The notes: generated by a model not told the origin, from the letters alone. DNA of 64,000 nucleotides from Kutzneria sp. CA-103260 (GCF_018263855.1 NZ_CP073318.1:10354001-10418000), one strand, 5' to 3'. Positions 51,760 to 60,190 are shown, counted from the stretch's first letter. A program made the numbers and translations.

Positions 51760-53132
51760 CCAGGCTGGTGATCGCGGCCCCGTCCTCGGGCAGCGGCAAG
51801 ACCACGGTGGCCACCGGGTTGATGGCCGCCCTGCGCAAGCGGGGCGGTCGGGGTGCCCGAACCAAGGTGGCCCCGTTCAAGGTCGGCCCGGACTACATCG
51901 ACCCGGGCTACCACGCGCTGGCCGCTGACCGGCCCGGCCGCAACCTGGACCCGGTGCTGGTCGGCGAGGAGCGCATCGCCCCGCTGTTCCGGCACGGCTC
52001 CCGGGGCGCGGACATCGCCGTGATCGAGGGCGTGATGGGCCTGTTCGACGGCCGCATCGGCACCGGATCGATGCTCGACCCCGCAAGCGGGTCTTCGGTG
52101 AGCTTCGGCTCCACCGCCCATGTCGCCGCGCTGCTGCAAGCCCCCGTGGTGCTGGTGGTCGACGGCCGGGGGCAGGGCCGCAGCCTGGCCGCGCTGCTGC
52201 ACGGATTTCGCAGCTACGACGCCAAGATCCGGCTGGCCGGGGTGATCCTCAACCAGGTCGGCTCCGAGCGGCACGAGGAAGTGCTCACTGACGCGTGCGG
52301 TGAGATCGGCCTGGACGTGCTGGGGGTGATCCGCCGATCCGACGGGTTGGCCGTCCCCTCCCGACATCTCGGCCTCGTTACCGCAGCCGAGCACGGATCC
52401 GTTGCTGTGCAAGCAGTTGAGGCGATGGCTGACGCCGTGGCCGCCAGCGTGGACCTCGATGCCATCAGCGCCCTGGCCGCCACCGCGCCGGAAGTGACCG
52501 CCGAGCCGTGGCGGCCGGAGGTCGAGCCGGTGCGGGGAAATCCGGTCGTCGCCGTGGCCGGGGGATCGGCCTTCACCTTCGGGTACGCCGAACACGTGGA
52601 GTTGCTGGCCGCCGCCGGTGCCCAGGTGGCCGTGGTGGATCCGTTGCGGGACAAGGAACTCCCCGACCGCACCGCCGGACTGGTGCTGCCGGGCGGCTTT
52701 CCCGAGCAGCACGCCGCCGAGCTGTCGGCCAACGACTCGCTGCGCCGGGAAGTCGCCGACCTGGCCCGTGCCGGCGCGCCCGTGCACGCCGAATGCGGCG
52801 GGCTGCTCTATCTGGCCAAGGAGTTGGACGGTCGTCCCATGTGTGGGGTGCTCGACGCCACCGCGGCCATGACTTCCCGACTCACCCTCGGCTACCGGGA
52901 TGCTCTAGCCCCGGTCGAGTCAACATTGCACTCGATCGGGGACCGGGTGACCGGCCACGAGTTCCACCGCACGGCCGTCACGCCCCGGCACGGCGTCCAG
53001 CCGGCCTGGCGCTGGCGCGGCGCGGAGCCCGAGGGATTCGTGCACGGCGGCGTGCACGCGTCCTACCTGCACACCCACCCGGCCGCCGCCCCGCAGGCCA
53101 TCCGCCGGTTCGTCGAAAGGTGCACGAAGTGA
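51753..53132 (+). CDS. cobB: Cobyrinic/hydrogenobyrinic acid a,c-diamide synthase
   Basis: CobB amidates the a and c side chains using glutamine and ATP. The 459-residue protein combines an N-terminal P-loop domain (APSSGSGKTTVATGL, FKVGPDYIDPGYH, EGVMGLFDG) and a C-terminal amidotransferase domain with the nucleophile Cys in HAECGGLLYLA. GTG at 51753 overlaps cobO by 7 bases and follows GGGGGA; a GTG at 51768 is possible. It feeds the cobaltochelatase in the aerobic route. Confidence 0.95.
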   Translation: MVARLVIAAPSSGSGKTTVATGLMAALRKRGGRGARTKVAPFKVGPDYIDPGYHALAADRPGRNLDPVLVGEERIAPLFRHGSRGADIAVIEGVMGLFDGRIGTGSMLDPASGSSVSFGSTAHVAALLQAPVVLVVDGRGQGRSLAALLHGFRSYDAKIRLAGVILNQVGSERHEEVLTDACGEIGLDVLGVIRRSDGLAVPSRHLGLVTAAEHGSVAVQAVEAMADAVAASVDLDAISALAATAPEVTAEPWRPEVEPVRGNPVVAVAGGSAFTFGYAEHVELLAAAGAQVAVVDPLRDKELPDRTAGLVLPGGFPEQHAAELSANDSLRREVADLARAGAPVHAECGGLLYLAKELDGRPMCGVLDATAAMTSRLTLGYRDALAPVESTLHSIGDRVTGHEFHRTAVTPRHGVQPAWRWRGAEPEGFVHGGVHASYLHTHPAAAPQAIRRFVERCTK

Positions 53133-53866
53133 GACTGGTCGGACTCGGTGTCGGGCCCGGCGACCCGGAACTGCTCACGCTGGCCGGACTCCGGGAGCTC
53201 CAGGCGGCGAGCAAGGTCTTCGTGCCGGTCATGTCGCCGGACGAGGAGGGTCGGTCCGAGGCCGTGGTCCGCGCGCACCTGCCGGCCGACGCCCCGGTGG
53301 CACGACTGGTGTTCGCGCTGAACGACGACGTGCGCGGTTCACAACAACGTCGTAACGAACTGTGGGACGCCGCCGGGCACGCGGTCGCCGACCACCTGCG
53401 CGAAACCGGTGGCAGCGCGGTGTTCGCCACCATCGGCGACCCGACGATCTACTCCACCTTCACCTATCTGGCGGCCACCGTTCGGCGGTTGCTGCCCGAG
53501 GTGGAAGTGGTCCTCAGCCCCGGAATCACCGCGATGCAGGCGGCCGCCAGCGCCGCCGGACTCCATCTGGTGGAGGGCGCCGAGTCGCTCACGCTGGTGC
53601 CCGTGACCCGAGAGGTGACCGGGCTGCGGGCCGCCTTGCGGGGTGGCGGTACGGTCGTCGCCTACAAGGGCGGACGACGACTCGACGAGCTGCGCGCCGA
53701 GATCGAAGCCGCCGGGGCGCTGGACCGCTCGGTGTACGCCGAGCATCTCGGCACACAGCAGGCACGGGTGCTCCCCCTGTCTGAAGTGGACGGGTCGGTT
53801 GCTGCGCCGTACTTGTCCACCGTGGTGATCCTTCCGCCCCGTGGCGGAAGAGGGGAGCAACTGTGA
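53129..53866 (+). CDS. cobI: Precorrin-2 C20-methyltransferase
   Basis: A 245-residue SAM-dependent tetrapyrrole methylase that makes precorrin-3A. GLGVGPGDPELLTLAGLRELQ is the N-terminal fold, TIGDPTIYSTF the SAM/substrate site, and SPGITAMQAAASAAG the domain junction. The start overlaps the cobB stop as GTGA. In several actinomycetes cobI is fused to cobJ; here it ends after one domain. Confidence 0.93.
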   Translation: MRLVGLGVGPGDPELLTLAGLRELQAASKVFVPVMSPDEEGRSEAVVRAHLPADAPVARLVFALNDDVRGSQQRRNELWDAAGHAVADHLRETGGSAVFATIGDPTIYSTFTYLAATVRRLLPEVEVVLSPGITAMQAAASAAGLHLVEGAESLTLVPVTREVTGLRAALRGGGTVVAYKGGRRLDELRAEIEAAGALDRSVYAEHLGTQQARVLPLSEVDGSVAAPYLSTVVILPPRGGRGEQL

Positions 53867-55011
53867 AGTCGGGCTTGGTGTCTTTCGTCGGCGCGGGTCC
53901 GGGCGCCGCCGATCTGATCACGTTGCGCGGCGCGCGCCGGCTGGCCGACGCCGACGTGGTCGTCTGGGCCCCGAGCCTGGTGGACGCCGAGTGCGTTCGC
54001 GAACACGTGCGCGAGGACGCGGAGCTGATCGACCTGTCCCGGGCCGCCTCCGACGATCTGGTGGAGCTGTTCCGCCGGGCCGCGCGGGATCGGCTCAAGG
54101 TGGTCCGGATGATCACCGGCGACCCGGTGCTGTGGGGCGCGGTGCGGGACCAGGTGGACGCCTGCCGGCGGATCGGCGTGGAGACGGAGATTGTGCCGGG
54201 CGTGTCGCCGGTGTCGGCGGCGGTGTCCGCGGTCGGCCGCGAGCTGACCGACAGCGACCAGTCGCTGATCCTGACCCGGGTGGACGCCACCGCGCTGCCC
54301 GACGCCACCCAGATCCGGGCGTTCGCCGGGCACGGCGCGACCCTGGGTGTTTTTGTCGCCGCCGCCCGCACCGGGCAGCTGGTCGAGGAGCTGACCGAGG
54401 GCGGCTACGCCGAGGACACCCCGGTCGTGGTCGCGTACAAGACGACCTGGCCGGACGAGCTGCTGCTGAACACCACGCTCGGCGAGCTGGAGGCGACCGT
54501 CAAGCAGCGCAAGCTGTGGCGGCACACGCTGTTCCTGGTCGGCAAGGCGATGGCCCCGGGCACCAAGGCCCGCTACCGCCGCGCCGAGAACGCGGCCGAG
54601 CCGGTGGAGGAGGCCGCGGAGCCGACCGGCGAGCGCGCCGCCCGCCGCACGTCGTGGTCGGCGCGGGCCGGCCGCACCAACCGCATCGCCGCGGCCCGCA
54701 GCGAAGTGCCGGCGCAGTCCACGGGGGAGACCTCGCAGGCCGCGTGGCGGGCCGTGCACAGCTGGCAGGCCGACGCCCGGACCAAGGCGCCGGCGGCACC
54801 GAAGACCGTGGCCAAGCCCGACGTCGACCAGACGACGCTGGACATGCCGGCCCCCGAGCCGGAGAAGGTGGCCGTCTCCCCGGCCGCGATCAAGCAGCCG
54901 CCGCGGACCACCGCCCGTGCTGACAAGCTTGGGCCAGACAAGCCCTCGGCGGCCAAGCCGGCGGCCAAGGCACGTAACACGCAGGCGAAGAGGACACGCA
55001 AGAGCGGGTGA
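53863..55011 (+). CDS. cobM: Precorrin-4 C11-methyltransferase with C-terminal extension
   Basis: The first 240 residues are a normal CobM (GAGPGAADLITLRGARRL, MITGDPVLWGAVRDQ, VPGVSPVSAAVSA, VVVAYKTTWPDELL). Family members are about 250 residues long, but this one continues to 382. Residues 242-382 are low-complexity, rich in Ala, Pro, Lys, Arg and Thr, ending in a basic AKPAAKARNTQAKRTRKSG tail that looks disordered. GTG at 53863 overlaps the cobI stop (GTGA). The enzyme assignment is firm; the tail has no known role. Confidence 0.93.
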   Translation: MKSGLVSFVGAGPGAADLITLRGARRLADADVVVWAPSLVDAECVREHVREDAELIDLSRAASDDLVELFRRAARDRLKVVRMITGDPVLWGAVRDQVDACRRIGVETEIVPGVSPVSAAVSAVGRELTDSDQSLILTRVDATALPDATQIRAFAGHGATLGVFVAAARTGQLVEELTEGGYAEDTPVVVAYKTTWPDELLLNTTLGELEATVKQRKLWRHTLFLVGKAMAPGTKARYRRAENAAEPVEEAAEPTGERAARRTSWSARAGRTNRIAAARSEVPAQSTGETSQAAWRAVHSWQADARTKAPAAPKTVAKPDVDQTTLDMPAPEPEKVAVSPAAIKQPPRTTARADKLGPDKPSAAKPAAKARNTQAKRTRKSG

Positions 55012-55015
55012 ACTG

Positions 55016-56212
55016 ATGACGATCACCGTGATCGGGGTGGACGGGGCCGCGCTGCCGCCGGGCGGCGAGGCACTGCTGGACAAGGCGACCCTGGTCGTCG
55101 GCGGTCGTCGGCACCTGGATCTGCACGTCCGCAACGGGGCCACCACCATCGAGCTGGGGGCGCTGGGCAAGGCCCTGGAGGCGCTGGCCGCGCATACCGC
55201 CGAGCATGGGCCGGCGGTGGTGCTCGCCTCCGGCGACCCCGGCTACTTCGGGGTGCTCAGGGCGTTGCGGGACAAGGGAATTCGGCCGCAGGTGGTGCCG
55301 GCCCCGTCCAGCGTGCAGCGGCTGGCCGCGCTGGTCGGCCGGCCGTGGGACGACATCACCGTGGTCAGCGCGCACGGCCGTGGACTGCGGCAGGCGCTCA
55401 ACGTCTGCCGGGCCCGGCCGGCGGTCGCGGTGCTCACCGCGCCCGGTGCGGGGCCGGCGGAGCTGGGCGCCGGGCTGGGCGGCTGGCGGCGGACCCTGGT
55501 CGTGGCCGAGGACATCGGCGGCGACGAGGTCGTGTCCACTGTGGACGCCGCCGACGCCGCGAAGCGGACCTGGCGCGAGCCGAATGTCGTGCTGTGCCTT
55601 GCTGATCCGGACACCGTCGCGCCGCGCGGCTGGCTGGCCGGCGGCGAGCCGTTGCCCGGCACGGCCGGCTGGGCGCTGTCGGAGGACGAGTTCGCGCACC
55701 GCGACGGCATGGTGACCAAGGCCGAGGTCCGCGCGGTGGCGCTGGCCCGGCTCGCGCCCGCGCCCGGCACCCTGATCTGGGACGTGGGCGCGGGATCCGG
55801 CTCGGTGGCGGTGGAGTGCGCTCGGTTCGGCGCGGCGGTGGTCGCGGTGGAGCGGGATCCGGTGCAGTGCGTGCGAATCATCGCCAACGTCACCACGCAC
55901 GGCGTGGACGTGCGGGTGGTGGAGGCGGAGTTCCTGGCCGCGGTGCACGGCCTGCCCCTGCCCGACGCGATCTTCGTCGGCGGCGGCGGGACCAAGGTGG
56001 TGCGGGCGGCGGCCAGCGTCGGCGCGCCGCGGATCGTGGTGTCGCTGGCGGCGGTGGACCGGGTCGCGCCGGCGCGGGACGCGTTGCGGGACAGCGGTTA
56101 CCGGGTCGAGGGCGTGCAGCTGTCGGCCTCCCGGCTGGCCGACCTGCCCGACGGGTCGAGCCGGTTGTCGGCCGTCAACCCGGTGACGGTGGTGTGGGGA
56201 GTGCGGTCATGA
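55016..56212 (+). CDS. cobL: Precorrin-6Y C5,15-methyltransferase (decarboxylating)
   Basis: A 398-residue fusion of a CbiE-type methylase (VVGGRRHLDLH, ASGDPGYFGVLRALRD, VPAPSSVQRLAAL) and a CbiT-type Rossmann methyltransferase (MVTKAEVRAVALARL, IWDVGAGSGSVAVECARFG, DAIFVGGGG). It methylates C5 and C15 and removes the acetate carboxyl on ring C. ATG at 55016, 4 bases after the cobM stop. Both halves look complete. Confidence 0.95.
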   Translation: MTITVIGVDGAALPPGGEALLDKATLVVGGRRHLDLHVRNGATTIELGALGKALEALAAHTAEHGPAVVLASGDPGYFGVLRALRDKGIRPQVVPAPSSVQRLAALVGRPWDDITVVSAHGRGLRQALNVCRARPAVAVLTAPGAGPAELGAGLGGWRRTLVVAEDIGGDEVVSTVDAADAAKRTWREPNVVLCLADPDTVAPRGWLAGGEPLPGTAGWALSEDEFAHRDGMVTKAEVRAVALARLAPAPGTLIWDVGAGSGSVAVECARFGAAVVAVERDPVQCVRIIANVTTHGVDVRVVEAEFLAAVHGLPLPDAIFVGGGGTKVVRAAASVGAPRIVVSLAAVDRVAPARDALRDSGYRVEGVQLSASRLADLPDGSSRLSAVNPVTVVWGVRS

Positions 56213-57228
56213 TCGGGTTGTTCGCCATCGACGAGGAGCAGCGCCAGGTCGCCGTCGAGCTGTCGGCGCGGCTCGGCCGGGACACCGTGGTCGCCGACGG
56301 CCCGGTGCACCAGGCCGTGCACCGGATGTGGAACCGGATGGGTTCGGCCGTGCTGCTGATGCCGACCGGCGCGGCGGTCCGGACCATCGCCCCGATGCTG
56401 GTGCAGGACGAGTCCTCGCCCGCGGTCGTCTGCGTCACCGAGGGCTTTGTCGTGGTGCTGGCTGGCGGCAGCTCCGGCGGCGCGAACGCGCTGGCCGACC
56501 GGATCGCCGAGGTGCTCGGTGTGACCATGGTGCAGTCCGCCGGCAGCGACAACACCGGCGACACGGTGCTGGAGCAGCTGGTCGACCAGCTCGACGCCAC
56601 TGTGGACGGTGACATCGCCGAGTGCGCGGCGGCCATGCTCAACGGGGAGCCGATCCGGCTGCTCAACCCGATGGGCTTTGAGCTGCCGTCGATGCCCGAC
56701 AACGTCGGCCAGGCCGGCGGCGGCGCGCGGTGGACGGTCGTGATCGACGACCGGGTCGGCGGCCACGTGACCGACGGCGAGATCCTGCGCATCGTGCCGC
56801 GCACCCTGGTGGTCGGCCTGGGCGCGTCCAAGGGCGTGTCCGGCGACGAGGTCACCTCGGTGCTGTCCATGCTGGAGTGGGACTTCGGGCTGGACCTGCG
56901 GGCGGTGCGGGCGTTCGCCAGCATCGACCTGAAGGCCCATGAGGCCGGCGTGCTCCAGGCCCTGGAGGACTGGAACTTCTGGCACGGCCAGGGCAGCGTC
57001 GGTGAGGACCCGCCGGAGCTGCTCACCTATCCGGCCGAGACGCTGTCCACGGTGGCCGTGCCCAACCCGAGCCCGGTGGTGCAGCGGGAGACCGGCACCC
57101 CCAGCGTGGCCGAGGCGGCCGCGCTGCACGCGGCGACCCAGATGGCCGAGGGCCGGGCGGTGGAACTCGTGGTGCCCAAGGCCAAGAGCGACAACGTCAC
57201 TGTGGCGGCGGCGCGGATCCGGCCGTAG
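56209..57228 (+). CDS. cbiG: CbiG-type cobalamin biosynthesis protein
   Basis: A 339-residue protein with all three CbiG parts: an N-terminal domain (LLMPTGAAVRTIAPML), a linker/mid domain (NPMGFELP region), and a C-terminal CbiG_C domain (LVVGLGASKGVSGDEV and ELVVPKAKSDNVTVAAARI). CbiG opens the delta-lactone of cobalt-precorrin-5A in the anaerobic route; in actinomycetes it is often fused to CobJ, but no methylase domain is present here. ATG overlaps the cobL stop as ATGA. Confidence 0.9.
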   Translation: MIGLFAIDEEQRQVAVELSARLGRDTVVADGPVHQAVHRMWNRMGSAVLLMPTGAAVRTIAPMLVQDESSPAVVCVTEGFVVVLAGGSSGGANALADRIAEVLGVTMVQSAGSDNTGDTVLEQLVDQLDATVDGDIAECAAAMLNGEPIRLLNPMGFELPSMPDNVGQAGGGARWTVVIDDRVGGHVTDGEILRIVPRTLVVGLGASKGVSGDEVTSVLSMLEWDFGLDLRAVRAFASIDLKAHEAGVLQALEDWNFWHGQGSVGEDPPELLTYPAETLSTVAVPNPSPVVQRETGTPSVAEAAALHAATQMAEGRAVELVVPKAKSDNVTVAAARIRP

Positions 57229-57298
57229 CGTCGCACGGCCGGGTGAACTGTCGGCCAGCCTGGGCCCGGCGGCGTCCGGTCGACGGTAAACACGGACT

Positions 57299-57922
57299 GT
57301 GCGCCCCTGGACCCGGTACTGGCTGACGTCCGCCGTCGCCGTCCCCGCCGTGCTGGCCCTGGTCGGCCTGGTGGTGCAGGGCGGCGACATCGAGCGGCAG
57401 ATCTCCGCCGAGTCGACCAAAGCCTTGGCCGGCAACGGCACGGTGGTGGTGAGCGGCCGGGACGTGACATTGGTCGGGGTGCCGTTCGAGCGGATCCCCG
57501 ACGCCGAGAAGACCGTGCAGGCGCTGCCCGGCGTGCGGACGGTCGGTGCCCGTGAGCCGGCGCTGGGGCCGTTGACCATCTCGGTGGACGACAAGCAGGT
57601 CGTGATCGCCGGCACCACGCAGCAGGACACCTGGCGCAAGCAGTTCCTGCACGTGGTCGGGGAGTACGCGCACGGCCGCCCGCTGGTGGACCACACCTCG
57701 ACCAGCCCCGGCACCGACTTCGCGATGACCACCACCGCGGCCGCCGCCCTGGTCTCCGTGCTGACGCTGGAGCCGGGCGCGGACGTCAAGGTGTCCGTTG
57801 TGGACGGTCAGGTGGTGATGGAGGGCGTGCTGCCCGACGCCCAGCACAAGTCCAACACCGCCAAGCTGTTGCAGCGGCTGTTCGGCAACGGCGTGGTCGT
57901 GGACAAGACCAGGAGTGCCTGA
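57299..57922 (+). CDS. BON-domain membrane-anchored protein
   Basis: A 207-residue protein with one N-terminal transmembrane helix (WLTSAVAVPAVLALVGLVV, residues 8-26) and an extracytoplasmic region made of three BON-like units: VVVSGRDVTLVGVPFERIP..., KQVVIAGTTQQDTWRKQF... and GQVVMEGVLPDAQHKSNTA.... It resembles the N-terminal part of mycobacterial ArfA (OmpATb) but has no OmpA peptidoglycan-binding domain. GTG at 57299, 70 bases after cbiG. Function is unknown; it is the first of three coupled small envelope genes. Confidence 0.72.
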   Translation: MRPWTRYWLTSAVAVPAVLALVGLVVQGGDIERQISAESTKALAGNGTVVVSGRDVTLVGVPFERIPDAEKTVQALPGVRTVGAREPALGPLTISVDDKQVVIAGTTQQDTWRKQFLHVVGEYAHGRPLVDHTSTSPGTDFAMTTTAAAALVSVLTLEPGADVKVSVVDGQVVMEGVLPDAQHKSNTAKLLQRLFGNGVVVDKTRSA

Positions 57923-58095
57923 TGATGTGGTTGTTCGGCCAGATGTTCGTGCTGTGCCTGGTGTCCTTCGTGGCCGGTGCGGCGATCACCGCCGTGGTGT
58001 TCGTGATGCGGCCCAGCCTGTTCGCGCGGGCCGCCGCCGAGCCGGCGCCCGAGCCCACCGGCGAGCGCAAGCTCGTGGAGATGGAGGCGGAGTGA
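57922..58095 (+). CDS. 57-residue membrane protein, ArfB-like
   Basis: A short gene read directly from the sequence: ATG at 57922 overlaps the TGA of the BON gene by one base (TGATG) and is followed by a second ATG. The product has one strong helix (MFVLCLVSFVAGAAITAVVFV, residues 8-28), then the basic MRPSLFARA and an acidic Glu/Pro tail ending EMEAE. Size, topology and position after a BON-domain protein recall ArfB of M. tuberculosis. Its stop overlaps the next GTG as GTGA. Codon bias fits a real gene. Confidence 0.68.
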   Translation: MMWLFGQMFVLCLVSFVAGAAITAVVFVMRPSLFARAAAEPAPEPTGERKLVEMEAE

Positions 58096-58373
58096 GGACG
58101 CTGATGGTCGCCGCCCTGATGCTGGCCTCCGCCGGAGTGGGCTCCACCGAGATGGCTTGGGGGGCCACTGGACTGCACGACTGCGGCACCCGGATCGACG
58201 CCACCTCGGCCACCGGCTGGTGCCGCGGCACCGGGACGTTCTCGATGGACGTCACCTGCGCCGACGGCTCCATCGAGCACGCCGGCACGGTGTACATCCG
58301 TGAGGGCTACGGCACAGTCGGCGCTTCCTGCTTCAACCACCCCCGGGCCGCCCACATTGTCGTGAAGTCCTGA
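58092..58373 (+). CDS. Small secreted four-cysteine protein
   Basis: A 93-residue protein starting with GTG at 58092, overlapping the previous stop (GTGA). A signal peptide (residues 1-24, LMVAALMLASAGVGSTEMAWGA) leads to a mature part of about 70 residues with four Cys in HDCGTR, GWCRGTG, VTCADGS and ASCFNHP, probably two disulfides. I do not recognise the family. Triple coupling with the BON and ArfB-like genes suggests a joint envelope role. Confidence 0.65.
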   Translation: MRTLMVAALMLASAGVGSTEMAWGATGLHDCGTRIDATSATGWCRGTGTFSMDVTCADGSIEHAGTVYIREGYGTVGASCFNHPRAAHIVVKS

Positions 58374-58389
58374 TCGTCGTGAAATCCTG
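58359..58389. repeat. Two-unit tandem repeat at a gene end
   Basis: GTCGTGAAGTCCTG (58359-58372) and GTCGTGAAATCCTG (58376-58389) differ by one base with a 17-base period. The first unit spans the stop codon of the secreted protein, echoing the arrangement at 32649-32706. Confidence 0.6.
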
Positions 58390-58395
58390 GGCTGT

Positions 58396-58986
58396 GTGAC
58401 CGACCAGCTCGCAGTACTGCGGTCCCGGGTGGACACCGGGCACCTGCCGCCGCTGACCCGCGCCGTCGTGGAGCGGGTGATGCTCACCACGGCCGACCCG
58501 ACCTGGCTCGGGGACCTGGTGTTGGACGAGGCGGCCCTGGCCGCCGGCCGGGACGCCCTCGGGACGGGCGGGCCGCTGATCGTGGACGTGCGCATGCTCG
58601 CCGCCGCCGTCGCGCCCCGCGAGGCCGTGATCGGGCTGGACCTGCCCGGCGTCGCCGAGCTGGCCAAGGCCGCGGGCACGACCCGGTCCGCCGCCGGAAT
58701 TCGGTTGGCGGCCAAGGCTTTTCCCGACGGCGCGGTGTGGGCCGTCGGCAACGCGCCGACCGCGTTGCAGGAGGTGCTGCGGCTGGCTTCCGTCGGTGAG
58801 CTGCGGCCGGCGCTGGTGATCGGCATCCCGGTCGGCTTCGTCGGCTCGGTCGACGCCAAGGCGGCGCTGCGGCGCTCCGGGCTGCCGGCGGCCAGCTCGG
58901 CCACCGAGCGGGGCGGGGCGGCCATCGCCGGTTCCGTGGTCAACGCGCTGGTCGACGCATGGCAGGCTGACAGCCATGTCCGTTGA
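58396..58986 (+). CDS. cobH: CobH/CbiC-like precorrin-8X methylmutase, atypical
   Basis: A 196-residue protein with clear CbiC features: GPLIVDVRMLAAAV, VGNAPTALQEVL and IGIPVGFVGSVDAKAALR. CobH moves the C11 methyl to C12, giving hydrogenobyrinate. The N-terminus is about 15 residues shorter than usual, and the segment that normally reads RVIHATAD reads RVMLTTAD, so the catalytic His appears to be Leu. It may be a non-canonical or inactive member, or the real enzyme may lie elsewhere. GTG at 58396. It overlaps cysG by 11 bases. Confidence 0.82.
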   Translation: MTDQLAVLRSRVDTGHLPPLTRAVVERVMLTTADPTWLGDLVLDEAALAAGRDALGTGGPLIVDVRMLAAAVAPREAVIGLDLPGVAELAKAAGTTRSAAGIRLAAKAFPDGAVWAVGNAPTALQEVLRLASVGELRPALVIGIPVGFVGSVDAKAALRRSGLPAASSATERGGAAIAGSVVNALVDAWQADSHVR

Positions 58987-60190
58987 GCAGCACTACCTGG
59001 TCGGACTCGACCTCACCGGACGACGCGTGGTCGTCGTCGGTGGTGGCACCGTGGCACAGCGCCGGCTGCCCCGGCTGGTCGCGTCCGGCGCCGCCGTCGA
59101 GGTGATCGCGCCGCACGTCACCCCGGCCGTGCAGGGCATGGCCGACGCCGGCGAGCTGACCTGGCACCAGCGGCCGTACGCCGACGGCGACCTCGACGCT
59201 GCCTGGTACGTCGTCACCTGCACCCAGGTCACCGAGGTCAACGAGGCCGTCGCCGCCGAGGCCGAGCGCCGCCGGATCTTCTGCGTGCGGTCCGACGCCG
59301 GCAACCAGGGCAGCGCCGTCACGCCGGCCGTCGGCGAGCACGACGGCCTGCTGGTCGGTGTGCTGTCCGGCGGGCAGCCCCGGCGCTCCGCCGCCGTGCG
59401 CGACGGCGTGCTCACCGCGCTGCGCACCGGGTCCGTGGCCGATCTCCCCGAGAAGCCCCGGGAGGGCGGCGTCGCCCTGGTCGGCGGCGGTCCCGGCGAT
59501 CCCGAGCTGATCACCGTGCGGGGCCGTCGGCTGCTGTCGCTGGCCGACGTCGTCGTGGTCGACCGGCTCGGCCCCATGCAACTGCTGGACGAGCTGCCGC
59601 CGAACGTTCGGGTCGTGGACGCCGCCAAGATCCCGTACGGGCGGGCGGCCAGCCAGGACGTGATCAACTCGACGCTGATCGAGGAGGCCAAGGCCGGCAA
59701 GTTCGTGGTCCGGCTCAAGGGCGGCGACCCGTACCTGTTCGGTCGGGGCTTCGAGGAGCTGCTGGCCTGCGCCGAGGCCGGCGTCCCGGTGACCATCGTG
59801 CCCGGCGTGACCAGCGCCTTCGGCGTGCCCGCCGTCGCCGGCGTGCCCGTGACGCACCGGGGCGTGGCCCACGAGGTCGTGGTCGTCTCCGGCCACGTCG
59901 CCCCCGACGACCCGCGCTCCCTGGTCGACTGGCCAGCCCTGGCCCGGCTTCGCGGCACGTTGGTGCTGCTCATGGCCGTGGAGCGGATCCGCGCCTTCGC
60001 CGACGCCCTGCTCGCCGGCCGCCCCGCCGACACCCCCGTCGCCGTGATCCAGGAGGGCACCACCCGCTCCCAGCGGGTCCTCCGCACGGTCCTGTCCGAC
60101 GTCGCCGACCGCGTCACCGCCGACGAGATCCGCCCCCCGGCCATCGTCGTCATCGGCCCCGTAGCCGCCCTCGGCGACCACCTCACCTGA
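58976..60190 (+). CDS. cysG: Siroheme synthase-like fusion (Met8 domain plus uroporphyrinogen-III methyltransferase)
   Basis: A 404-residue bifunctional protein. Residues 1-150 form a Met8-type dehydrogenase/ferrochelatase domain (VVVVGGGTVAQRRLPRLVASGA); residues 165-400 form SUMT/CobA (LVGGGPGDPELITVRGRRLL, LKGGDPYLFGRGFEEL, VPGVTSAFGVPAVAGVPVTHRG). It supplies precorrin-2 for both siroheme and cobalamin. Length and neighbourhood match M. tuberculosis CysG (Rv2847c) as recalled. The start lies within the cobH 3' end, so it is translationally coupled. Confidence 0.94.
   Translation: MSVEQHYLVGLDLTGRRVVVVGGGTVAQRRLPRLVASGAAVEVIAPHVTPAVQGMADAGELTWHQRPYADGDLDAAWYVVTCTQVTEVNEAVAAEAERRRIFCVRSDAGNQGSAVTPAVGEHDGLLVGVLSGGQPRRSAAVRDGVLTALRTGSVADLPEKPREGGVALVGGGPGDPELITVRGRRLLSLADVVVVDRLGPMQLLDELPPNVRVVDAAKIPYGRAASQDVINSTLIEEAKAGKFVVRLKGGDPYLFGRGFEELLACAEAGVPVTIVPGVTSAFGVPAVAGVPVTHRGVAHEVVVVSGHVAPDDPRSLVDWPALARLRGTLVLLMAVERIRAFADALLAGRPADTPVAVIQEGTTRSQRVLRTVLSDVADRVTADEIRPPAIVVIGPVAALGDHLT

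Noticed and set aside
58976..60190. A plain CobA without a second function
   Set aside because: The N-terminal GGGTVAQRR Rossmann domain is of the Met8 type, so a bifunctional CysG-like protein is the better call.
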